DNA from: Leptasterias polaris
Lineage: Eukaryota; Echinodermata; Asteroidea; Forcipulatida; Asteriidae
DNA: 64,000 nt
NCBI GenBank assembly: GCA_037783415.1
Contig: JAZGTN010000003.1
Span: 8,036,501 to 8,100,500 of the forward strand
Direction: 5' to 3'
Below the pieces are notes generated by a model. The model was not told the origin of the DNA, made no database searches, and worked only from the letters and a program-made list of their open reading frames with translations. The position numbers and the translations under genes were made by a program. This document shows positions 57,801 through 64,000 of the stretch, one piece after another. Numbering within the stretch: position 1 is the stretch's first letter; each line of letters begins with the position of its first letter.

Positions 57801-60800
57801 TATAACGCAAATTAGTTAAACGCATACAGTTAAACGTATCACAAGTATGAACAAAGAATGCGAGGGGGACCAGTTGCTCTATTACTTGTGCTTCCTTTGA
57901 CAGCGCGCTCTGCGTAGTCTCTAACAAAGAATGGATCAACCACAGAACTAATTAAAATATCCAATATATTATTTGGATATTTCGAAGTCGCACTTCCAGG
58001 GGGATATGATCGAGCGATGCATTCTGGGAAGGAAAACAACACGGCGGCGAGATCGTACACCACTGGGAACGAGGTTGACCAAAAGCCAACCTAAATGGCA
58101 CATTAACTTACAGGAGGTCTCCTCCTCGTTGTTCCAGCAATCGGTGTTACCATCACATGTTCTGTCAATATCGATGTTAAAATAGCAGCTTTTATCCTCT
58201 GCACAGTCATGGACGTGTCGGCTGTCGCAATCTGTGGAGAAAGGGGAAAATACAAATCAAATAAAACGTCATACTTTGCATTTGCAAAATATCCAACAAG
58301 GGAAGAGACATAGGCCTATTAAGACATTAAGCATTAAACAAAGACTCATGGACCTTCTTGCCTTCAGTAACTTTTTGAGACTGTAAGGATGTAATCATGT
58401 TTGATGAAGAATGCAGTGAGAATATTTCTTTACAAATTAGTAGCTTTAATAGATAGATCGATGCATAGATCCAACTTTGTTTTCCCCTCTAAGAGAAATT
58501 GTTGTGGCCTTAATGTAAATACTAGCAAAAAAACAAACAAAAAACCCATAACGAGTTTATTTACTTGGACTCAAATGGAATCATGATGACTCGGACTCTC
58601 ACTCGACATTGATGACTCGGACTCGATGATTGAGAAGTCGACTAAAACAATAGAGGATAATTAAGGTGGCCCCTAGGGACACCCAACATATATATTTACA
58701 TCAATATTAATTAGCGTCAGTGTCCCTCCAGGGCCACCGTCAATTATGACACACCTCTTTGATGATAGTGTTTTATTTAACTTTTGTCTTTCTCCTAGGC
58801 AGCCCATCTTTTGTTTTGTCTGTTGCTTTCTGGTTTTGTTGTCCAATTCTCATTTCCTTGTGTTTTCCTCGTTTTGTGGCAATTGTTGTGTGTTTTGTCT
58901 TTGCCTAGTTAAAGGCACTGAACATGTTTGGTAATTATCAAAGACCAGTATTGTCACTCGGTGTATCCCAACATATGCATAAAATAACAAACCTGTGAAA
59001 ATTTGGGCTGAATCGGTCATCGAAGTTGCAAGAAAATAAAGAAAGAAAAAACACCCTTGTTGCACAATTTTGTGTGCTTTCAGATGCTAATAAAAGGCTT
59101 CATGCATGAAGTCTTTTATTATTTTAGTGAGAAGTTACCTCTTTCTCAAAAACTACGTTACTTCAGAGGGAGTGGTTTCTCACAATGTTTTATACTATCA
59201 ACAGCTCTCCGTTGCTGGTTACCAAGTAAGTTTTTATGCTAATATATATTTTGAATAATTACCAAACGTGTCCAGTGCCTTTAATCTTTGTTATCGTAAA
59301 TGTTATTATTTATCTATATGTCATGCTGTATATGGGGGTGGTATATATATTTCCACATTTGTATATATAGGCCTATACATTTTCCTTTTGTTTTACTAAT
59401 TTGTATATTTTTGTATGTTCTGTAATATTCCTGAATAAAGTATTATTGATACTTGCCAAAGCAAAACTCATCGGATCCGTCGTCGCAGTCTTCTTTGTTA
59501 TCGCAAACGTAGTCGTGATAAACGCCCTCTCCCTGATACGATGGATCAAAACACTCTAATAGAGAACAATTTAAAATCGGATGCTCTTTAGTCCCGAGCT
59601 TCGGCCGTGTCTGACGTCATAAGCCATACCCTTAGAAACAGGCAGTTTGGGTGGTTATTGTCATAAAATGGTTAAAGATAATTTATTAATAAAACATAAC
59701 ACTATATAACACAAAAAAAGCATTTTCCATTTGGAGGTAAATCTACTTACTAAAACAACCTGGATTGATGAAAGTGTTGCATTTACCTATCAAAGAAGAG
59801 AGAGATTAATAATTTGTGACAGTTGAAGTAATATTTCTTCCAGCTGAAATCAATAAATACGAGCAAAATAACAATAAATAAAATAATGAGATTTGGAAAG
59901 AAGACTACCGATCGCTTAGGGATCGATTGTCAACGCTACTTGTATTTGCACTGGAATGCCACTCGGCACTGATTTCCGTTCGAGTCAGCGAAACTAGAAG
60001 TAGCTAAAAACTGTACAGACTGGAGATCAAGTCTACGTTTTATGGTGACATTAGCCTCTAGTGTTATATCATGTCACGTGTCAAAATTCAAATCCAATCG
60101 CAGCTGGTAGTGAGCTAAAACGACTCTTTTTCTTTAATTAAAAAAAAAAAAAATCTTTCACTTCACTATGCCGATTTTTATTTTGAGAAAAAAGTTAAAT
60201 TTTCAAAAAACAATTTTGGCACGTGATTTTCTAATGTGCCAGGCACACCTTCTGTTCATCACTCTGCCGGGCTTGCAATTTATGACATGCTTACGTTCGC
60301 ATCTTTCATCGGATCCATCTCCGCAATCGACAAAATTGTTGCAGGTAAACTTCCTTAACACTCCTTCTCCCGGTGTGGCGGGGACGAAGCAGGCTGTAGA
60401 GAGGCAAACATTTTATTATCATTCTGAAAAACTTAAACTAATAGAACACTTGTACAAACTCAATGTAGACAAAACACGAAGGCTTAAAGTGAGGACTGCT
60501 CCGGTATGTCATTTTTCTTGATCTCTTTTGTCTAAAGTCTATAGATGATCTTTTGACGTGCACTTTTGCAATATAAAAAAAAATAAATAAAATGAATGGC
60601 CGCGCGGAAATATAAATCACTAACTAAATATATAAAATAAAATAAAATACAAATTTTAACAAGATCCAAAAAACAACAACACCACACACAACACACACAC
60701 AATTTCAAACGTGGGAGAGGCCAAAGAAGACCAAAGCAATGCAACACCATTCATACTTCTCGTTATTTTGTTGTTGTATTTTGACAGAGTAGCCTTCTCT

Positions 60801-61573
60801 GTAACGAGCTGCTTTCCAATAGACCTTATGCATATGACGTCATTTGAGTAGGGCGCCCTCGCCTAGAGGTCAAAAGGAAGATGTTCATTGGCCAGTCCTG
60901 TGCGCCGCGCGTACAAATCAGCGCGTTTCCATCGTTTCATCATCAGTTTACCTCTAAGATGGCGGCTTGGTGACGTCAATGCATAAGGTCTATTGAAAAC
61001 AAACACCCCAAAATGCAAACAAATTTAAACAAGTTTAAATGAAGAATACAAATCAGTATTGTAAAAATGACAGCTCCATCAAACGCATCCATTTAAAAGG
61101 ATTAAAAGGAAGAACCTACCGAAACATTCTTTGTCGTCTGCTGATGTCGGAGTACATGCCTCTGTTATACAAAATATACAAGATTATTAAACAAGCAAAC
61201 AAAACAATAAATCAGCGGCACTATTTTAAAAAAGGCTCGGTTTGGTGACATTGATTCTTAACTGAATTGAATATAATACGTATGATGGGACTTACTTTGT
61301 TCTTCATCTGAACCATCTAGGCAGTCTTTGATGCCATCATCGACGAAATAAGTGAATGCGCCCTCCCCAGCGTAACCCTGACGAGCACACCCTATTGTGC
61401 AAAGAAATAACCACAAAAGTTACTCATAAGCTGTGTTTTAATCTTGAACAAGATGCCAACATAGCTCGAAATCAGATTCAAAACTCATAGTTTACCCACT
61501 TTGACCCAAGCAAGTTACTAGGTATCTTGCCAGTTGATGGTTCGGCTCACCAAAACCCCCGATCCGATCGAAT

Positions 61574-61613
<40 letters not shown>

Positions 61614-63181
61614 GAAGACAGGGCGTTCAGGAGGTTAAACAAATTATTTGTTACAGTTAAGTGAACAAAGTTGTACTTACGAAAACATGAGGGAGAGGCC
61701 CTAGGGTCGCAGGCAAAAACTGAAGATAAAACAATAAGACAAAAGAAGGTTAAGACAAACAAATATTATGTGACTTGTTACTAAAATACACTAATAGCGC
61801 CCTCTTCTGATAACAAAAAAACACCATACATATTCCCAACTTTGTGAATAACTAACATTAAAAGTCGTTTGTAGTCAGTACTGACCCTTGGTTTGAGTGT
61901 AATCAGGAAGCTCACTTTCAAAACGAATCGGTGATATCAAATAAACACCTACATTTTAATTGAGGAATAATATCAAGGCCTAATAACATTGATGCTCATG
62001 CACGGTTAGCGACAACTAAAACGCTCGATCATCTGAATGAAGACATTCCAAGTTGCAATAATTACTTGTTTTAAGCCCAGTATTCCCCGTGAGTTTGGCT
62101 TCTCCCCCAGTAGACATGTCCTTTCCATTTTTTCCACTCGGATTCTTCACTGGCCTTGGTCTTGAGGAGGCATCGAACTGGTCCTACGAATCGAAACACA
62201 ATCATGAGAATGGGCAATGAATTCATGTTAACGAATCCAGGGAAAAGGGATTCTAAAACAGATTAACATCTTAGCACTCGGCGAAAATAAGTTAATTGCG
62301 ACTGGAGTTCGCAAAATTGTGCTGTGCAACGTTTTCCATCCAAAGAACAACAAATTGGCATTTGTTTTCTTGACCGTCCTATAATTCGTCTAATTCAGAT
62401 TGAATTAAATGTACTCTACGGTGAAGTAACTGTTTCCGCAACTGTTATAGTATATTAAAATCTTGGAGAGCATTTCAATAGTTGAGATCCTTCAGGGGGA
62501 GTTGGCGAGGCCGTTATTTTCTTTATTTTTTTTTACATAAATGTTGGTTAACTTTTTGTTCGTACATATTTTGTAGTATTCCTTTTGTGCAATTCATGCA
62601 ATTAAAATTGACAAATTTATATGATATTCTTTTATGTAACTGTGAAATTGATAGACAAAAAATGAGAGACGAAAACAAGGTTCCCATTTGAGTTGCTTTC
62701 AATAAAAATCTATAGCCGGCACTGGTATATTAGGCTAGAAGAGATGATGATACAGTGGTCTTATTTATTAGTTAAAGTTTGCAAATTATAACAACAATTA
62801 ATCGTGATGCATAGGCCTACATCATGAAAAACGATTAAAAATGAAACTTAAAATAAAAAAATGGTTTGGACAAAATTAGTAAAAGGTTTTAATGCCAAGT
62901 TTGAATTAAATAAATGTTTGTTGTTAAAAAGGGGACCCAAACCTGCCTACGGAAAAGGTCTCTACTTGGCCACTAACCCCAGTTCAATTCTTGCTCAACC
63001 GTAACCGACAGCAGGAGATTTGTAGTGAAAATAAGAGGTTCAGGATGTTGAGACCATTGTGATCAAGTGGAGGCAAGGCAAGGACTTGTGCGAAGTTTAA
63101 TTTCCAAGTTAGGTTGAATAATTTTTGTTACCTCCGTACACGCAAGTAACACAGCAGGATCGATCCCCTGACTGGGGCAAA
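45694..63181 (-). CDS. Mosaic LDLRA/TSP1/trypsin serine protease (5' end not found)
   Basis: Seventeen exons keep one frame for 639 residues and a stop. From the N-terminus: a Cys-containing segment and a Ser/Gly/Lys-rich stalk (63181, 62183), three pairs of a 36-42-bp mini-exon plus an LDLRA-like exon (61719/61391, 61161/60393, 59786/59555), three more LDLRA exons (58231, 56800, 55170), a weak mini-exon (54732), a TSP type 1 repeat (53211), and a trypsin domain on four exons (50325, 48636, 47496, 45873). LDLRA exons carry the calcium-cage ending (DC-x-D-x-SDE). The protease has the activation site R-AKIVGG, His in AAHC, Asp in FDNDIVVL, Ser in GDSGGP and Asp189 in TDACQGDSGG, so trypsin-like specificity and activity are expected. 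Cys of EEGCGT and NNICLD would tie the heavy and light chains. Architecture suggests a secreted or membrane-tethered regulated protease, for example of immunity or coagulation type. Signal peptide or anchor was not seen. Confidence 0.8.
47342..47496 (-). CDS. Protease exon 16, with Asp189
   Basis: Acceptor ACTATGTAG, donor CCAG/GTAAAC. 155 bp, phase 1 to 0: [20 protein letters not shown], then [20 protein letters not shown] and [12 protein letters not shown]. Confidence 0.9.
47620..47665. repeat. Poly-G tract
   Basis: (GGT)n runs into about 22 G. One of roughly a dozen G or C runs longer than 11 bp in the window (also 1419, 32702, 33086, 39825, 39870, 49555, 54215, 55766, 57035, 61576, 63388). 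Confidence 0.9.
47996..48339 (-). mobile_element. TTAA-flanked MITE next to exon 15 donor
   Basis: TTAA at 47992-47995 and 48340-48343. Ends AGGGTGTGTACAACATCGGT and, inverted, AGGGTGTGTACACCATTGG. Inverted relative to the copy at 44764. Confidence 0.85.
48374..48636 (-). CDS. Protease exon 15, catalytic Asp
   Basis: Acceptor GCATAG, donor GAAG/GTATAG. 263 bp, phase 2 to 1: includes [34 protein letters not shown] with the catalytic Asp, and [22 protein letters not shown] ends about 34 bp past the donor. Confidence 0.9.
50151..50325 (-). CDS. Protease exon 14, activation site and catalytic His
   Basis: Acceptor TTTTTTTTAAG, donor CCGGG/GTGAGA. 175 bp, phase 1 to 2: [20 protein letters not shown], then [20 protein letters not shown] and [11 protein letters not shown]. 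Confidence 0.9.
50430..50680 (+). repeat. SINE-A tail with tandem expansion
   Basis: Five diverged copies of a ~34-bp unit (CCGCTCTAGTCAATTTGTCT then TTGTTC) are followed by the usual tail (CAACCCATAATCATC, GTCAGTTTCCCTTGTGGC). The tRNA-like head is missing. Confidence 0.75.
51690..53027. mobile_element. 1.34-kb inverted-repeat element with AATG flanks
   Basis: TATTATAGGTTTTCTTGGTC then AAATTCGGCAAATGAGCAGC opens the left end and the same sequence, with a few changes, closes the right end inverted. AATG lies at both borders (51686-51689, 53028-53031). The inside is AT-rich with recurring CATTCAATTTCG motifs and no transposase. Confidence 0.75.
52024..52410. repeat. ~222-bp tandem duplication inside the element
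   Basis: CAGATAAACTGTAYTAGGCA, ACTGTTTCGTATCTTCA, TTTACATGGGGCCCGTTAGG (or a variant) and TTGTTTTCTTCTTTATTCTT occur in the same order at 52024 and 52246. Confidence 0.85.
53044..53211 (-). CDS. Protease exon 13, thrombospondin type 1 repeat
   Basis: Acceptor ATCGTAG, donor GCAG/GTATGG. 168 bp, phase 1 to 1: [20 protein letters not shown], then [20 protein letters not shown] and [12 protein letters not shown]-x2-W-x2-W spacing, CTTNCG and six Cys fit TSP1. An inverted-repeat element ends 16 bp past this donor. Confidence 0.9.
53676..54060 (-). repeat. Intron duplication unit, copy 1
   Basis: Shares GTTGCGCCACTAAAATGGTT, CCCACAACTCCACCCATCCT, AATCATTCATGGACATGGGC and GATTGACTTGGTTTGGTTAC with 55335-55605, at high identity. 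A worn SINE-A head follows in both. Confidence 0.8.
54178..54985. mobile_element. Possible MITE with GGCGTAACTAAGG-type ends
   Basis: GCGGCGTAACTAAGG with a G-rich stretch on the left faces CCCCCTTAGTTATACGCCAC on the right, and the latter motif also occurs near 54908. The ends are worn and no duplication is seen. Confidence 0.35.
54697..54732 (-). CDS. Protease exon 12, possible mini-exon
   Basis: Donor TGTC/GTAAGT is good and the acceptor (ACATGAAG) is weak. 36 bp in phase 1 to 1, reading [11 protein letters not shown]. It can be skipped without loss of frame. Confidence 0.35.
55051..55170 (-). CDS. Protease exon 11, LDLRA
   Basis: Acceptor TTTGCAG, donor AATG/GTATGT. 120 bp, phase 1 to 1: [20 protein letters not shown] then [15 protein letters not shown] close duplicate of exon 10, two codons shorter. 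Confidence 0.85.
55171..55870 (-). repeat. Intron duplication unit, copy 2
   Basis: 55171-55320 matches 56801-56945 (CCTGCAAAT, AAATTAATG, GGCAAAA, GTCCCGTGGTACGATCACAA), and 55335-55605 matches 53676-53950. GAATTCAAAAG-type sequence and the SINE-A remnant also recur near 56350-56480. Confidence 0.75.
55960..56165 (+). repeat. SINE-A copy with 5' module
   Basis: GGTGATCCCCTCACTGCCGC, GTAAACTTGGGTGTGATCCC, TGGCTACACGG and TATAGGGAGACTGCCAACAT match the 5' half of copy 1, followed by TGATAGCTCAGTTGGCAGAG. Confidence 0.75.
56183..56340. mobile_element. MITE, TAGACC family
   Basis: TA at 56181 and 56341. Ends GACCGATCCATTAAGCC and, inverted, CACCGATCCATTAAGCC, both with GCCCC or CGCCC next. About 158 bp, strongly foldback (GGTGATC inner pairs). 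Confidence 0.75.
56675..56800 (-). CDS. Protease exon 10, LDLRA
   Basis: Acceptor TTTGCAG, donor ATTG/GTATGT. 126 bp, phase 1 to 1: [20 protein letters not shown] then [14 protein letters not shown] close duplicate of exon 11. Confidence 0.85.
57190..57410 (+). repeat. SINE-A copy, worn
   Basis: AAGGTGATCCCCTGACTGTC, GACTGCCACTCCCGAGCAAA, GATATTGACATTAATACGAA and GTCAGTTGGCAGAGCGCC. The B-box is damaged. Confidence 0.7.
57452..57700 (-). other. GC-rich intronic segment with open frame, unknown
   Basis: A minus-strand frame of 77 codons reads [20 protein letters not shown] and [19 protein letters not shown]+C is above the surroundings. It has no matching phases with the protease exons. It could be a repeat-derived or captured segment; I do not recognise it. 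Confidence 0.25.
58112..58231 (-). CDS. Protease exon 9, LDLRA-like
   Basis: Acceptor CTCCACAG, donor TCCT/GTAAGT. 120 bp, phase 1 to 1: [20 protein letters not shown] then [19 protein letters not shown]. Confidence 0.8.
58913..59280 (+). mobile_element. TTAA-flanked MITE (AGGCACTG ends)
   Basis: TTAA at 58909-58912 and 59281-59284. Ends AGGCACTGAACATGTTTGGT and, inverted, AGGCACTGGACACGTTTGGT. Central palindrome AAGGCTTCATGCATGAAGTC near 59092. It lies in the intron between protease exons 9 and 8. Confidence 0.85.
59457..59555 (-). CDS. Protease exon 8, LDLRA, with GC splice donor
   Basis: Acceptor CTATTAG. 99 bp, phase 1 to 1: [20 protein letters not shown] then [12 protein letters not shown]. 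The donor that keeps the frame is TTTG/GCAAGT, a GC-AG intron. The nearby GT at 59452-59451 would break the frame. Confidence 0.8.
59751..59786 (-). CDS. Protease exon 7, mini-exon
   Basis: Acceptor TTTGATAG, donor TTTA/GTAAGT. 36 bp, phase 1 to 1: [11 protein letters not shown]. Confidence 0.65.
60295..60393 (-). CDS. Protease exon 6, LDLRA
   Basis: Acceptor CTCTACAG, donor GAAC/GTAAGC. 99 bp, phase 1 to 1: [20 protein letters not shown] then [12 protein letters not shown]. Confidence 0.8.
60817..60995. mobile_element. MITE, TAGACC family, nearly perfect ends
   Basis: CAATAGACCTTATGCATATG on the left faces an inverted CAATAGACCTTATGCATTG on the right, each followed by ACGTCA. About 179 bp with CpG-rich inside. 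The sharp ends suggest a recent insertion. Confidence 0.85.
61120..61161 (-). CDS. Protease exon 5, mini-exon
   Basis: Acceptor ATAACAG, donor TTCG/GTAGGT. 42 bp, phase 1 to 1: [13 protein letters not shown]. Confidence 0.65.
61296..61391 (-). CDS. Protease exon 4, LDLRA-like
   Basis: Acceptor CACAATAG, donor CAAA/GTAAGT. 96 bp, phase 1 to 1: [20 protein letters not shown] then [11 protein letters not shown]. One Cys of a normal LDLRA is replaced (FTYFVDD for a C-x-D type turn). Confidence 0.75.
61574..61613. repeat. Longest poly-G run (~35 bp)
   Basis: An almost unbroken G run in the intron between protease exons 3 and 4. Confidence 0.9.
61681..61719 (-). CDS. Protease exon 3, mini-exon
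   Basis: Acceptor TCTTCAG, donor TTTC/GTAAGT. 39 bp, phase 1 to 1: [12 protein letters not shown]. First of the Cys-x8-Cys mini-exons that precede an LDLRA exon. Confidence 0.6.
62066..62183 (-). CDS. Protease exon 2, stalk
   Basis: Acceptor TCGTAG, donor ACAA/GTAATT. 118 bp, phase 0 to 1: [20 protein letters not shown], then [19 protein letters not shown]. Low complexity and polar, as expected for a linker. Support is phase agreement on both sides. Confidence 0.45.
63132..63181 (-). CDS. Protease exon 1 (visible)
   Basis: Acceptor ACTATAG, donor GGAG/GTAACA. 50 bp, phase 1 to 0: [17 protein letters not shown] second reading ([16 protein letters not shown]) also splices but leads to a stop in the next exon, so the first is preferred. 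Confidence 0.45.
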
Positions 63182-64000
63182 CTATAGAAGACATAACATC
63201 TGTCAAGAATAGATAATTTCCGGGAGATCAGGGGCTTCCTTCTACCCCCGTATTAAACTTCCATAGTGATAACACTAGAAATAAATTTAAGGCTTCATTT
63301 GCCTCCGCAACAAAGATAACAAACTAACATTTTTTTATATACAAACAGAACGCTATATAAATCAGGGTTAAGGGTTAACGTATAGGTGGGGGGGGGGGGG
63401 GGGGGGGGGGGGTAACAACACATGTAAAAAGAAAAAAATATATATTTTTGTATTTATACTTTTTAGAGTGAACTATTTGATCAATAGTTCACGGGAATTA
63501 TTTTCCGTCAAATCATAAGTCAATAGCTTTAAAGCAAGTGTGCAAACATTGGAAACTGTTAAAGACCAGCATTCGTACATTATGTTACAAAAGCAGTTCT
63601 TGACTTGTCCAAATATAATGCTTTCAAAAAATAAGAATTGCTAAATATATACTTCCAAAAAACAAGACTCGCCAAATAATTATATACTTCCAAAACACAA
63701 GAATTGCTAAATATAGACATCCAAAAAACAAGACTCTCCAAATATTTACTTGTCAAAAATACTTGCAAAAAACAAGATACGTCAAACACTAGCAGAAACG
63801 CAATTTATACTTGAGATCAAATTGTTTTACTCATTTCTGATTTCAGGCAAAATTTCCATTTTGATCATGTATCACCCTACAAGTAATGTGCAATTCTGTG
63901 AAAGTATAAACGACAGTTACTAAAATTTCAGGTTGCCGAGACTTGTGGGGAACATCCTTATAGACTTTGTTTGTTATAGGTACGATATTTATTTTGTAGA
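63182..64000. other. Upstream of visible protease exons; no exon seen
   Basis: AT-rich, with a poly-G run at 63388-63412 and a worn tandem repeat at about 63610-63790 (TCCAAAAAACAAGA, TTGCTAAATATA). No signal peptide exon could be supported, so the gene's 5' end is probably beyond the window. Confidence 0.5.

Noticed and set aside
62066..62183. Alternative frame of protease exon 2 ([20 protein letters not shown])
   Set aside because: It resembles a TSP1 start, but runs into a stop before any usable donor, whereas the other frame keeps phase on both sides.

Overview
The window is eukaryotic: every gene is split by GT-AG introns, there is an AATAAA poly(A) signal, and tRNA-derived SINEs, non-LTR retrotransposon pieces and many small DNA transposons fill the introns and spacers. 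The gene content (a BRI3BP/TMEM109-like membrane protein, an LDLRA/TSP1/trypsin mosaic protease, a ciliary-type protein) and the repeat style fit a marine invertebrate deuterostome, most likely an echinoderm. The taxon is an inference, not a sequence match. All exon borders were found by eye from splice sites and frame continuity.

Layout. (1) 323-4296, + strand: the last four coding exons of a protein that looks like the C-terminus of EFCAB5. (2) 4.3-10.4 kb: spacer with a 33-bp minisatellite, SINEs, MITEs and a piggyBac-type element with TTAA duplications at 9542-10294. (3) 10418-18198, - strand: a complete four-exon gene for a 237-residue BRI3BP/TMEM109-like membrane protein. (4) 18341-32494: a 14.15-kb foldback (giant inverted-repeat) DNA element with 18-bp terminal repeats and a perfect 9-bp target duplication (TGTCTGTGT). 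Its arms are inverted arrays of a ~200-bp satellite (about 14 and 9 copies). Its inside is simple tandem arrays (12-bp and ~25-bp units, ~6.6 kb), then a GC-rich block and an AT-rich block. (5) 33349-39771, + strand: a rhodanese-domain gene of about 180 residues; a candidate two-codon first exon lies at 32581. A 5'-truncated LINE reverse transcriptase lies antisense in its first long intron. (6) 39.8-45.7 kb: spacer with SINE and LINE ends and a run of DNA transposons, four of them within 1.9 kb. (7) 63181-45694, - strand: seventeen inferred exons of a mosaic serine protease, reading in one frame for 639 residues: Cys-rich stalk, paired mini-exon plus LDLRA modules, further LDLRA repeats, a TSP type 1 repeat and a trypsin domain with all catalytic residues. 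Its 5' end is not found in the window.

The most striking result is the foldback element and where it sits. Its left end is 143 bp upstream of the BRI3BP-like ATG and its right end is 87 bp upstream of the candidate ATG of the rhodanese gene. Without it the two genes would be a head-to-head pair sharing a spacer of roughly 220 bp, so the element appears to have split a bidirectional promoter. A second theme is transposon insertion close to splice donors in the protease gene, and a third is local duplication of its LDLRA exons together with their introns.
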